Part shown: positions 56,460 to 64,000 of the stretch, in pieces
How the letters are laid out: each line of letters opens with the position of its first letter
Numbering within the stretch: the first letter of the stretch is position 1
Assembly (NCBI GenBank): GCA_018268715.1
Contig: JAFDVZ010000007.1
Span: 372,001-436,000, forward strand
Reading direction: 5' to 3'
DNA from: Acidobacteriota bacterium
Lineage (GTDB): Bacteria > Acidobacteriota > Terriglobia > Bryobacterales > Bryobacteraceae
Length of the DNA stretch: 64,000 nt
The notes under the pieces: generated by a model
The model's database searches: none
Told to the model about the DNA's origin: nothing
The model's input: the letters and a program-made list of their open reading frames with translations, nothing else
Made by a program: the position numbers and the translations under genes

Positions 56460-56981
56460 ATGCTGCGTTTGCGGTTCAAGAACCCGGTCCCAAGGCATTT
56501 GGCCCGCCACGCACCCTTTCCGCAACTGCACACCGAGCAGCCGCTCAAGTCGAGAATCGAGCCCGAGACCGCTCGCCGTTTTCAAGTCGTCAGTCTGCGC
56601 CAGGCCGACGGATCGTTCGTTGCGTCCGTTGTGGAAGCTCCGGAGATTCTCGTTTACGATCGCTCGCGTAAGGCCGCGGAGAACAGAGCAGCGCGGAAGT
56701 ACCTGAAGACTCCCGATCCACACGCCTACCGCCAACATCCTCTCGCAACCACCAAGGCCGTGACCATCGACATGGAGTACGACGAGGATGCGCGCGCGTT
56801 TGTGACGTTCGTCAAAGAGTTTCACCGAATGTCGACGTTCGGCGAGACCGAGTCCACGGCGCTCGATAGAACCGCGGAGATGATCCGTGGTTACGTCAAG
56901 TCGATGGAGGCGAACCAGAAGAAGATTCCTCTCGCGGCGGTGAAATTGGCGGAACTGAAGCGCATCATGGGCCTGGACTGA
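56460..56981 (+). CDS. HicB-like antitoxin candidate with two HicB-type halves
   Basis: 173 residues from ATG 56460 (AGGA just upstream; the first ~40 residues are poorly constrained). Residues about 41-85 (FQVVSLRQADGSFVASVVEA then RSRKAAENRAARKYL) follow the HicB partial RNase-H pattern. A second half (VTIDMEYDEDARAFVTFVKE then TESTALDRTAEMIRGYVKSM) repeats it. The start of the HicA-like gene overlaps its stop (TGATG). By position it is the antitoxin and probable autoregulator of the pair. The order HicB then HicA is the reverse of the E. coli operon. Confidence 0.6.
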   Translation: MLRLRFKNPVPRHLARHAPFPQLHTEQPLKSRIEPETARRFQVVSLRQADGSFVASVVEAPEILVYDRSRKAAENRAARKYLKTPDPHAYRQHPLATTKAVTIDMEYDEDARAFVTFVKEFHRMSTFGETESTALDRTAEMIRGYVKSMEANQKKIPLAAVKLAELKRIMGLD

Positions 56982-57211
56982 TGTCGACGGATCCCGCCGT
57001 CTCGGGCAAGGATGCTGCGCAAGCGTTAAGGAAACTGGGCTTCCGGGAGGACAGGGTGGAAGGAAGCCATCACATCTTTGTCAAAGACGAACTCCCGCAT
57101 GTCGTGGTAGTGCCTGTCCACGGCGCCAGAACGTTGCCCTCCGGGACCTTGCGGAGCATCATCCGCGCGGCAGGGCTGAGCAAGAAGCAGTTCTTCGCGG
57201 CCTTGCCCTAA
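56981..57211 (+). CDS. hicA: HicA-family mRNA interferase toxin
   Basis: 76 residues. SGKDAAQALRKLGFREDRVE followed by GSHHIFVKDE, with H30 as the catalytic histidine, and VVVPVHGARTLPSGTLRSII are typical of the dsRBD-like HicA toxin (YcfA). It should cleave mRNA when released from its antitoxin. Translationally coupled to the HicB-like gene. Confidence 0.85.
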   Translation: MSTDPAVSGKDAAQALRKLGFREDRVEGSHHIFVKDELPHVVVVPVHGARTLPSGTLRSIIRAAGLSKKQFFAALP

Positions 57212-57277
57212 CCCGCCATCGCGCAAAAACGCGCCGCCCGGTTCGCATATCATAATCGTTCGGGAGGATCCGACGAG

Positions 57278-58708
57278 ATGAGCAAAATAGCGATGATCGG
57301 TGCCGGCAGCATCGTCTTCTGCAAGACCCTGATGAGCGACATCATGGCGACCCCGGCCCTGGCCGGCAGCGAGTTCGCCCTGATGAGCCGCACCGAACCG
57401 AAACTCCGCTCCATGGAGGATTTCGGCAAGCGCATGCTGCGCGACAACGGCGTCCCCGGCGCCGTCTGGGCCACGCTGGACCGCCGCGAAGCCATCCGCG
57501 ACGCCGACTTCGTTGTCGTGATGATCCAGGTAGGCGGCGTCGACGCCTTCGAACTCGATTACCGCATCCCCCTCAAATACGGCGTCGACCAGTGCATCGC
57601 CGATTCGCTCGGACCCGGCGGCATCTTCCGCGGACTGCGCACCATCCCCGTCCTGGTGGACATTGCGCGCGACATGGAGCAGCTCGCCAAACCCGGCGCG
57701 CTGATGCTCCAGTACGCGAACCCGATGGCCGCCAACTGCCTCGCCATCGGCAAGGCCACACGCACGCCGGCGGTCGGCCTGTGCCACGGCGTGCAGACCA
57801 CGCTCGACCTCATCTCGCGCTACTGCGGCGTGCCGAAGGAGGAAATCACCTACACCTGCGGCGGCATTAACCACATGGACTGGTTCCTCACGCTGGAACA
57901 TAAAGGCCGAGACCTGTATCCGCAACTCCGCGCCGTATTCGAACAGCCCGAATACTACAAAAACGAAAAGGTGCGCGGCGAAGTGTTCCGCCACTTCGGC
58001 TACTTCATGACCGAATCCACCGGCCACCTCAGCGAGTACGTGCCCTGGTTCCGCAAGAACCGCCGAGCCCTCGACGCCTACTGCGACGAGCCGAGCTTCG
58101 GCGGCGAAAGCGGCGCCTACTACCACTGGTGCAAGCTGATCTCCGACAAATACGCCGAACACGATCCACTCGCCTGCGAATCCACAAAGATCAGCCGCCG
58201 CAGCGTCGAATACTGCTCCTACATCATGGAAGCGATCGTCACCGGCCGCCCGTTCCGCTTCATGGGCAACGTGCCGAATCGCAACTACATCACGAATCTG
58301 CCCAACGGATGCTGCGTCGAAGTGCCCACTTTCGCCGACGACACCGGCCTGCATCCCATGGTGATCGGCGACCTGCCGCCGCAATGCGCCGCGCTCTGCA
58401 TGACCAACGTCAATTCGCAGATCCTGGCCGCCGACGCCGCGCTGGCCTCCGATCCCGAGCGCCTGGTGCAAGCCGTCGCGATGGACCCGCTCACCAGCGC
58501 CGTCTGCACGCTCGGCGAGGTCCGCGAGATGTGTACGGAAATGCTCGAGGCGCAGCGTCAGTGGCTGCCGGGCTTCGCGGGCAAGGCGATCGCCCCCAGG
58601 CCGTTCATCGCCATTCCGCCCGATTGCCAGCCGGTCGACGTTCCGCTCGACCCCGCGCTCGCCATCGGCAAGCGCTTCGGCACGCTGGTCGAGCAGACCG
58701 TCGCCTAG
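57278..58708 (+). CDS. Family GH4 glycosidase (alpha-galactosidase/glucosidase type)
   Basis: 476 residues, GGGAGG upstream. The NAD-binding start KIAMIGAGSIVF, LQYANPMAANCLA, C169 in GLCHGVQ and H199 in GGINHMDWF (Mn ligands) define glycoside hydrolase family 4. These enzymes use an NAD+/Mn2+ redox-elimination mechanism. The lack of a phospho-sugar clue and the resemblance to MelA-like members favour alpha-galactosidase or alpha-glucuronidase/galacturonidase activity, not decided. No signal peptide. A HAD phosphatase follows by eight bases. Confidence 0.9.
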   Translation: MSKIAMIGAGSIVFCKTLMSDIMATPALAGSEFALMSRTEPKLRSMEDFGKRMLRDNGVPGAVWATLDRREAIRDADFVVVMIQVGGVDAFELDYRIPLKYGVDQCIADSLGPGGIFRGLRTIPVLVDIARDMEQLAKPGALMLQYANPMAANCLAIGKATRTPAVGLCHGVQTTLDLISRYCGVPKEEITYTCGGINHMDWFLTLEHKGRDLYPQLRAVFEQPEYYKNEKVRGEVFRHFGYFMTESTGHLSEYVPWFRKNRRALDAYCDEPSFGGESGAYYHWCKLISDKYAEHDPLACESTKISRRSVEYCSYIMEAIVTGRPFRFMGNVPNRNYITNLPNGCCVEVPTFADDTGLHPMVIGDLPPQCAALCMTNVNSQILAADAALASDPERLVQAVAMDPLTSAVCTLGEVREMCTEMLEAQRQWLPGFAGKAIAPRPFIAIPPDCQPVDVPLDPALAIGKRFGTLVEQTVA

Positions 58709-58716
58709 CGCCCGGC

Positions 58717-59379
58717 ATGGTGATCCTGTTCGACATCGACGGCACGCTGATCGATCACGATGGGGCCGAGCGCGTCGCGGTGGAGATCCTCCGCCGCAAG
58801 CTCGGCCTTGCCGAAGCTCCCGAAGCGTTCCTCGCCCGCTGGCACGTGGTTCTCGAACGCCATTATGACCGCTACCTGGCGGGCGAACTCACGCTCCAGG
58901 GGCAGCGCCGCGAGCGTTTCCGGGAGGCCGTCGACGCCTCCCTGACCGACGAAGCGGCCGACCGCCTGAGCGACGCCTATCTCGCCGACTACCTGGACGT
59001 CTGCCAGCCGTATCCCGACGTGGCGTCGTGCCTTTCCGAACTCGCCGCCTATCCCAAGGGCGTGATCTCCAACGGCGAACGCAGCCAACAGCAGTACAAG
59101 CTCGAGCGCGCCGGAATCGCCGGCTGTTTCGGGCCGCTGATCCTTTCGGCGGAATGCGGCATGGCGAAGCCCTCCCGGGGCATCTTCGAACTCGCCTGCC
59201 GCGAGATGGGGGCCGCGCCGTCTGAGGCGGTCTACGTGGGCGACCGCCGCGACATCGACGCCGAAGCGGCCCAATCGGCCGGTCTCCGGGGCGTCTGGCT
59301 CGACCGCGCCGGCATGGGCGGCGCCGGCATCCCGCAAATCCGCACATTGGCGGAGCTGCCCGCTCTCATTCATCGGTAA
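58717..59379 (+). CDS. HAD-superfamily hydrolase
   Basis: 220 residues from ATG 58717. Motif I is ILFDIDGTLID (D6 nucleophile, D8), motif II SNGE, a Lys in AKPSRGIFELA and motif III VGDRRDIDAEAA. A helical C1 cap lies between motifs I and II. It is probably a small-molecule phosphatase or haloacid-dehalogenase-like enzyme; tight linkage to the GH4 gene suggests a sugar-phosphate substrate (inference). Confidence 0.88.
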   Translation: MVILFDIDGTLIDHDGAERVAVEILRRKLGLAEAPEAFLARWHVVLERHYDRYLAGELTLQGQRRERFREAVDASLTDEAADRLSDAYLADYLDVCQPYPDVASCLSELAAYPKGVISNGERSQQQYKLERAGIAGCFGPLILSAECGMAKPSRGIFELACREMGAAPSEAVYVGDRRDIDAEAAQSAGLRGVWLDRAGMGGAGIPQIRTLAELPALIHR

Positions 59380-59445
59380 AGCCGATCTTTCGCTTCCAAT
59401 CTATCTATCTAACCGATCCCCTGCGGCCCGCATCTGTACTTGTGT

Positions 59446-60303
59446 ATGCGGAACGTAAAGACTTTGGCTCTACTGGCTACTCTGACCGCCCTGCTGATGT
59501 GGGGCGGCCAACTGCTCGGCGGAAACGCCGGCATGGCGTTGGCGCTCGTATTCGCCGGCGTCATGAACATCGGCGCCTACTGGTTCAGCGATCGCATTGT
59601 CCTGCGGATGCACCAGGCGCGCGAGGTCACTGAGTACGAGGCGCCGGAGTTGCACCGTATGGTGCACGATCTCGCCATGCGCGCCGGGCTCCCCATGCCG
59701 CGCCTGTTCATCATGCCGGAAGGCGCGCCGAACGCCTTCGCCACCGGGCGCGATCCCAAACACGGCGTGGTGGCGGTGACCGAAGGGCTGCTGCGGGTCC
59801 TCGACCGCCGCGAAACAGCGGCTGTCATCGCGCACGAGCTTGGTCACATCAAGAACCGCGACACCCTGATCATGGCGATCGCCGCCACCTTCGCCGGCGC
59901 GATGAGCATGATCGCCAACGCCGCCCTGTGGGGCTCCCTGTTCGGCGGCCATGACGACGAGGACGGCAGTCCGGCCGCGTCGCTGCTGGGCGTGATGGTG
60001 GCCCCGTTCGCCGCCATGCTCGTGCAGATGAGCATCTCGCGAACCCGCGAATTCGGCGCCGACGAGGCCGCCGCGCGTTACACCGGCGAACCGTTGGCGC
60101 TCGCCAGCGCGTTGCGCAAGATCGAGGCGTACAGCGAATACGCCCCCATGCAGGCGGCGACTCCGGCGACGGCGCATCTGTTCATCCACAACCCGTTCAC
60201 CCTGCGCGGCGTCGCGACGCTGTTCAGCACCCACCCCTCCACGGACGCCCGCATCGAGCGCCTGGAGGCGATGGCGAGCGGCCGCCGGCCGGTGGCGGCG
60301 TGA
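59446..60303 (+). CDS. htpX: HtpX-family membrane zinc metalloprotease
   Basis: 285 residues from ATG 59446. Two N-terminal transmembrane helices, APELHRMVHDLAMRAGLPMP, then the active site VIAHELGHIKNRDTLIM (H130, E131, H134) and the third ligand region SRTREFGADEAAARYTG. HtpX degrades misfolded inner-membrane proteins under stress. It overlaps the 59-residue membrane peptide by GTGA. Confidence 0.94.
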   Translation: MRNVKTLALLATLTALLMWGGQLLGGNAGMALALVFAGVMNIGAYWFSDRIVLRMHQAREVTEYEAPELHRMVHDLAMRAGLPMPRLFIMPEGAPNAFATGRDPKHGVVAVTEGLLRVLDRRETAAVIAHELGHIKNRDTLIMAIAATFAGAMSMIANAALWGSLFGGHDDEDGSPAASLLGVMVAPFAAMLVQMSISRTREFGADEAAARYTGEPLALASALRKIEAYSEYAPMQAATPATAHLFIHNPFTLRGVATLFSTHPSTDARIERLEAMASGRRPVAA

Positions 60304-60479
60304 GCGCCTCGCTGCGCGAAATCTGCGGCATGGCCCTGGTCGTGATCGGACTGATCGCGATGCCGCTGCCCGTGATTCCGGGCCTTCCCATCCTCGCCGC
60401 CGGAGCCGCGCTGTTGGGCGCGGACCACCGGTGGGTGCGCAAGGCCCGGACCTGGCTGCGGCTCGGAGATAAACAATGA
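60300..60479 (+). CDS. 59-residue membrane peptide between htpX and terC
   Basis: GTG 60300 overlaps the htpX stop (GTGA) and its own stop overlaps the terC start (ATGA), so all three frames are coupled. The sequence has one hydrophobic span (residues about 10-41, GMALVVIGLIAMPLPVIPGL then PILAAGAALLG) with a Pro-Gly kink, and a basic tail (RKARTWLRLGDK). The PxPVIPGLP core resembles the short PGPGW-type transmembrane family. Its function is unknown; stop-start nesting on both sides makes it a real gene despite its size. Confidence 0.7.
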   Translation: MSASLREICGMALVVIGLIAMPLPVIPGLPILAAGAALLGADHRWVRKARTWLRLGDKQ

Positions 60480-61507
60480 CCCTGTTCCCTTTCGCCGAAT
60501 ACTGGTGGTTTTACGCCGCCTTCACTGCCTTTGTGCTGGCGTTGCTGGCCCTGGATCTCGGCGTATTTCACCGCCGCGCCCACGCGGTGTCGTTCCGTGA
60601 AGCCAGCGTCTGGAGCGCGGTGTGGATCGCCCTGGCGCTCCTGTTCAACTACGGCTTCTACCGCTTCGCCGCGTGGAAGCTGGCGGGCGATGCTCGGCTC
60701 ACGGCGCTCCCCGGATTCAATCCGGAGGCGGCGGCGCGCCAGGCCGGACTCGAGTTCCTCACCGGCTACGTGGTCGAAAAGACGCTGTCGCTCGACAACA
60801 TTTTCGTCTTCGTGGTGGTGTTCGCCTTCTTCGGAATCCCGGCCATCTACCAGCACCGCGTGCTGTTTTTCGGGATCCTGGGCGCGCTGATGTTTCGAGC
60901 GGCGTTCATCGCGGCGGGCTCGGCGCTGCTCCAGTATCACTGGGTGATCTGGGTGTTCGGCGGATTCCTCATCCTCACGGGCGTGAAGATGATGTTCGCT
61001 TCGGAGAAGCCCGTGGACCCGGGACGCAACCCGCTGCTGAAGCTGTTCCGGCGCTTCGTGCCGGTGACGCCGGACCTGCACGGCCAGCGCTTCTTCGTGC
61101 GGGTGAAAGGCGCGCTGTACGCCACGCCCCTGCTGTTGACGCTGCTGTTCGTCGAAGTCAGCGACATTCTGTTCGCCATCGATTCGGTGCCCGCGATCTT
61201 TGCGCTGACTCGCGAACCGCTGATCGTGTTCACCTCGAACGTGTTCGCGATCCTGGGTCTGCGGTCGCTGTATTTCCTGCTGGCGGGCGCGGTGGCCCGG
61301 TTCGCGCTGCTCAAGTACGGGTTGGCGGCGGTGCTGATGTTTGTCGGCCTGAAGATGGTTTGGCTGAACGACGCTTTCGGGGGGCAGTTCCCGACCGCTT
61401 GGTCGTTGGGAATCATTGGCGGCGCGATCGCCGTGTCGATCGTAGCCTCGTTGGTTGTGACGCATAAGGTGGAGGAGAAGCATGAAGTGGTCATGGAAAA
61501 TCGCTAA
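60476..61507 (+). CDS. TerC/Alx-family membrane protein
   Basis: 343 residues with about eight transmembrane helices. GYVVEKTLSLDNIFVFVVVF, FAIDSVPAIFAL and FTSNVFAILGLRSLYFLL are signatures of TerC. Members are linked to Mn2+ export and to tellurite resistance; recent work places them with secreted metalloenzyme metalation. No yybP-ykoY manganese riboswitch is visible, as the gene is internal to an operon. It overlaps the site-2 protease gene by 26 bases. Confidence 0.92.
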   Translation: MTLFPFAEYWWFYAAFTAFVLALLALDLGVFHRRAHAVSFREASVWSAVWIALALLFNYGFYRFAAWKLAGDARLTALPGFNPEAAARQAGLEFLTGYVVEKTLSLDNIFVFVVVFAFFGIPAIYQHRVLFFGILGALMFRAAFIAAGSALLQYHWVIWVFGGFLILTGVKMMFASEKPVDPGRNPLLKLFRRFVPVTPDLHGQRFFVRVKGALYATPLLLTLLFVEVSDILFAIDSVPAIFALTREPLIVFTSNVFAILGLRSLYFLLAGAVARFALLKYGLAAVLMFVGLKMVWLNDAFGGQFPTAWSLGIIGGAIAVSIVASLVVTHKVEEKHEVVMENR

Positions 61508-62309
61508 GTTGGCCGGAATCGACGTCTACGTCCACGCGACGTTCCTGCTGTTGTTGGGCTGGGTCGCGGTGGCTCATCGGAGCTCGGGCCGGGCGGCGCT
61601 TGAAGGCGTGGCCTTCACATTGGCGATTTTCGCCTGCGTGCTGCTCCACGAACTGGGACACGCCCTGGCGGCGCGCCGCTTCGGCATACCCACGCGCGAC
61701 ATCACGCTGCTGCCCATCGGCGGAGTGGCGCGCCTGGCGCGGATGCCGAAGGAGCCCGCGCGGGAGTTGGTCGTCGCGCTAGCCGGCCCGGCGGTGAACG
61801 TCGTCATCTCCGTGGGCCTGTTCGCCTGGCTCGCCGCCACCGGCGGCTGGGCGCCGCTCGCGCAACTGGGCGTCGCCGGCGGACCATTCCTCGAGCGTCT
61901 AGCCATCGCCAACGCCGGACTTGCCCTGTTCAACCTGATCCCGGCCTTCCCCATGGATGGCGGGCGGATCCTGCGCGCGCTCGTGGCCCTGCGGACCGAC
62001 TATGCCCGCGCCACTCGCATCGCCTCCCGGATCGGCCAGGGGATGGCGATTCTGTTCGGCATCGCCGGGTTATTCGGCAACCCGATGTTGCTGTTCATCG
62101 CGCTGTTCATCTGGATGGGGGCGGCGTCGGAGAATCGCGCCGCTCAGTTTGAGGCCGCGGCGCGCGGAATGCGCTCGGTGACCGTGTTCAAAGTGCATCG
62201 CGTGCGGCAGCCCGGATCGCCCGTGGGAGCGCGCACCCTGTCGATGCTCCGGCGCGCGCGCTACGCCTCGCCCTTGCCGCGATCCGGCTGGCGACCCGCC
62301 GCCGGTTGA
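61482..62309 (+). CDS. Site-2-protease-type membrane metallopeptidase (M50), without CBS domains
   Basis: 275 residues. Transmembrane core with HELGHALAARRFGIP (H56, E57, H60), LLPIGGVARL and the third ligand in LIPAFPMDGGRILRALVAL. This is the subfamily that normally continues into paired CBS domains. Here the chain ends about 60 residues after the last helix, with a basic Arg/Pro-rich tail, so it is truncated relative to common relatives. It cleaves transmembrane segments in regulated intramembrane proteolysis; the target is unknown. Confidence 0.88.
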   Translation: MKWSWKIAKLAGIDVYVHATFLLLLGWVAVAHRSSGRAALEGVAFTLAIFACVLLHELGHALAARRFGIPTRDITLLPIGGVARLARMPKEPARELVVALAGPAVNVVISVGLFAWLAATGGWAPLAQLGVAGGPFLERLAIANAGLALFNLIPAFPMDGGRILRALVALRTDYARATRIASRIGQGMAILFGIAGLFGNPMLLFIALFIWMGAASENRAAQFEAAARGMRSVTVFKVHRVRQPGSPVGARTLSMLRRARYASPLPRSGWRPAAG

Positions 62310-62412
62310 AATTGTAACGGTTTCATTTGCTTTTCTCCGGGGGACGCTCAGGTCCGCCGGAGACGTCGAATCGTCCATTTCATTCAAATTCAAACTGGGA
62401 GAAATCTAAAAA

Positions 62413-62973
62413 ATGATGCGCAATTCGATCACTCGACGTGTGTCTGTCGTCGCCGCTTTCGCCCTGATTCCGGCGGCGCTGGTCGCCAAGCCGAACTCGG
62501 ACGCCCTGGCGCTGGAGCGCGAGGGGGTGGATCTGATCCGCGAAGTGGAGGAGATCGCGCGAGACGTGCGTTCCCACGCGTCGCGGCTGGATCAGTTCTC
62601 CCGGAGTCCGCTGATCTCCAAGCCGACCCACGCCTACCACCTGAGCCAGATCCGGACCTTGATCAACGAGAACCTGCGGCCCGTGATGATGCGTCTCGGC
62701 GAGATCCAGCCCCAACTGCCGGAGTGGAAGCAGCAGGCCATCGATCAGATGATCGCCGCCGCCAGGCTTCTGGCCGAGGACGCCACCGACGCCATCATCG
62801 CCAAGCGCGAGGCGAAGACGCTCCCCACATCGATGAACGCCGATTATAAGGACCTCGTCTCGCGCGTCCACGCGCACGCCGAGAAGCTGGTGAAAACCTC
62901 CGACGCCGCCGGCAACTATGCCGCCGCGCGCTTGAAGGCGCACTCGGCGGGCGTGCCGGTGGCCGGCAACTGA
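62413..62973 (+). CDS. Secreted helical protein, unknown function
   Basis: 186 residues. A signal peptide (about residues 1-25, ending AALVAKP) is followed by an all-helical mature part with heptad-like Leu/Ile/Ala spacing (LIREVEEIARDVRSHASRLD and LRPVMMRLGEIQPQLPEW). No family is recognised. A GC-rich hairpin follows the gene. Confidence 0.7.
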   Translation: MMRNSITRRVSVVAAFALIPAALVAKPNSDALALEREGVDLIREVEEIARDVRSHASRLDQFSRSPLISKPTHAYHLSQIRTLINENLRPVMMRLGEIQPQLPEWKQQAIDQMIAAARLLAEDATDAIIAKREAKTLPTSMNADYKDLVSRVHAHAEKLVKTSDAAGNYAAARLKAHSAGVPVAGN

Positions 62974-62978
62974 CCCTT

Positions 62979-63010
62979 CCGGGGCGCTCCCTCTCGTGGG
63001 GGCGCCCCGG
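62979..63010. terminator. Very stable hairpin after the secreted helical gene
   Basis: CCGGGGCGC (62979-62987) and GCGCCCCGG (63002-63010) form a perfect 9-bp stem; inner TCCC/GGGG extends it to about 13 bp with a 6-base loop. There is no T-run, so it may be an RNA-stabilising end or a weak terminator. Confidence 0.45.
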
Positions 63011-63025
63011 TACTACACTGAAGCT

Positions 63026-63496
63026 ATGGTGCGGCTTGCTGGAATCTGGCTGATGCTGGCGACCCTGGCGTTCGGCGCCGACTACAAAGGTCCCCGCCCC
63101 CCGCAGGCGGATGTTCCGTTCCTGCTGCACGCCTCCACCCTGTTGAAAACCGAGGTTGCCGAAGCCAAGGAAGAGTCCAAAAAGGACGACACCACCTACA
63201 TCATCTCCGGCGCCGCCTCCGAAGTGAAGACCCCCCTGGCGGAGCCGATTTTCCTCCTCGAATCCGATACCCTGAATCCGGATCGTCTCGAACTTTATCG
63301 CCTTGAAGTGAGAAATGGCCGCCGTGAAGTTACTATGAATCAGAAGAAGCGGCGGGGTCCAAAACCGCTCAAGTTGCTGGTGAACCGCCTGTCGGACCGG
63401 CTTTATCGCATCGAAGTGGCGGAAATGCTGGACCCGGGAGAGTATTCGCTGTCGCCCGCTGATTCCAATCGCGTCTTCTGTTTTCAGGTGTACTAG
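63026..63496 (+). CDS. Secreted protein, unknown function
   Basis: 156 residues from ATG 63026. Signal peptide (about 1-18, LMLATLAFGA), then a beta-rich domain with PFLLHASTLLKTEVAEAKEE and a basic patch (NQKKRRGPKPLK). Similar small exported proteins occur in Acidobacteriota, but I cannot name a family. Confidence 0.65.
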   Translation: MVRLAGIWLMLATLAFGADYKGPRPPQADVPFLLHASTLLKTEVAEAKEESKKDDTTYIISGAASEVKTPLAEPIFLLESDTLNPDRLELYRLEVRNGRREVTMNQKKRRGPKPLKLLVNRLSDRLYRIEVAEMLDPGEYSLSPADSNRVFCFQVY

Positions 63497-63585
63497 AGTC
63501 CTAATTACGCGCGTCAATAGAACTAAGACTAAATGTATACACCTGTCATCCGATAACGTGCGATAGACTGAGGCAACCGAATCCA

Positions 63586-63924
63586 ATGATTGTACGCGTC
63601 CGGCTACAAACGGGTCCCCGAATTCGCAAGGCGAGAGGCAAGAACCGGCACGTCGCGGCCGCCATCGCCGCGTTGATGTGGCCGGCCGTCCTGGTGGCCT
63701 ATGTGCTGGGAGCCTGGGCGTTGTTTGCCGAGATTCAGGTGGCGGGCGCTTTCGGAATCCAGCGCGGACTGTTCTCTCATTGGCAGGCCTGGCTGGCGGC
63801 GGCTATTTCCATCCATCTTGCGACTCTCGTGCTCAGCCGCTACGGCCGCGAGGGCGATTTACGCCTGCCCATTCATATTTTCTCGTGGATTTCGAGCTTC
63901 GGCAGCCGCCGGGCCGCCGAGTAG
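63586..63924 (+). CDS. Small membrane protein, unknown function
   Basis: 112 residues. A basic N-terminus (RVRLQTGPRIRKARGKNRH) precedes two hydrophobic segments (about residues 24-47 and 66-84), with the C-terminus polar. No family is recognised. Its last ~65 bases are overlapped on the other strand by a probable gene entering from the right edge. Confidence 0.55.
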   Translation: MIVRVRLQTGPRIRKARGKNRHVAAAIAALMWPAVLVAYVLGAWALFAEIQVAGAFGIQRGLFSHWQAWLAAAISIHLATLVLSRYGREGDLRLPIHIFSWISSFGSRRAAE

Positions 63925-63999
63925 CGCCTTCCAGTACTGATCCATCCAGCCCTCGCGATTCCGCGGATACCCCACGTGCGCTGTCGCGCGAAACTCCGT
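63859..63999 (-). CDS. C-terminal fragment of a minus-strand gene entering from the right edge
   Basis: On the minus strand the frame is open from the window edge to a TAA at 63859-63861, giving 46 residues including TAHVGYPRNREGWMDQYWKA. The protein-like composition (Trp, Tyr, Gly turns) suggests a genuine coding end. Family unknown. It would overlap the 112-residue gene tail to tail by 66 bases, so one of the two ends may be wrong. Confidence 0.35.
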   Translation of the reverse strand, partial: TEFRATAHVGYPRNREGWMDQYWKALLGGPAAAEARNPRENMNGQA

Positions 64000-64000
64000 G

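Overview
The window is GC-rich, densely coded bacterial DNA with short intergenic gaps, frequent ATGA/GTGA stop-start overlaps and several convergent genes whose stops touch. Gene content points to an Acidobacteriota soil bacterium, probably of the Bryobacterales/Solibacter type (inference). Supporting traits are a membrane-anchored winged-helix/TolB-propeller protein, a TolB-propeller/amidohydrolase fusion, a subtilase with VWGT repeats, and a BamA/TamA-SurA-TamB locus in a diderm envelope. No rRNA, CRISPR array, prophage or intact transposon was seen.

Layout. 1-7.6 kb: end of a serine hydrolase, a secreted DinB-like protein, a complete TolC/adaptor/RND efflux operon and a small secreted metallopeptidase. 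7.7-13.1 kb: winged-helix/propeller sensor, divergent AraC regulator and short-chain dehydrogenase, tRNA-Val(UAC), ThiF/MoeB-type adenylyltransferase. 13.1-23 kb: outer-membrane biogenesis run (BamA/TamA, SurA-like, TamB) followed by Pcm, a small unknown protein and a PLP decarboxylase. 23-29.2 kb: ubiE, aroB, nadB, PfkB kinase and ketopantoate reductase. 29.2-35.3 kb: translation/transcription operon rimP-nusA-infB-DUF503-rbfA on the minus strand, with a terminator-like hairpin in its leader. 35.3-37.7 kb: peroxiredoxin and subtilase.

38-47.5 kb is a complete chemosensory operon: STAS, CheA, a poly-HAMP MCP, CheW, a receiver, CheR, CheB, an MCP-like coiled-coil protein and CheY. It has a structured 5' leader and an internal terminator between cheW and the receiver. 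No flagellar or pilus genes are in view, so its output is unknown. 47.5-49.6 kb: a membrane protein with a degenerate JAMM domain, and RsmI.

49.7-50.35 kb contains no gene. It holds about 600 bases rich in strong hairpins and is bracketed by a 10-bp complementary pair; this is the best candidate for an undescribed element, either a large structured RNA or a decayed group II intron. 50.4-64 kb is accessory: Uma2-type endonuclease, a degenerate M20 peptidase, the propeller/amidohydrolase fusion, a HicB-like/HicA pair, a GH4 glycosidase with a HAD phosphatase, an HtpX / 59-aa membrane peptide / TerC / site-2-protease run, and small secreted or membrane proteins of unknown role.
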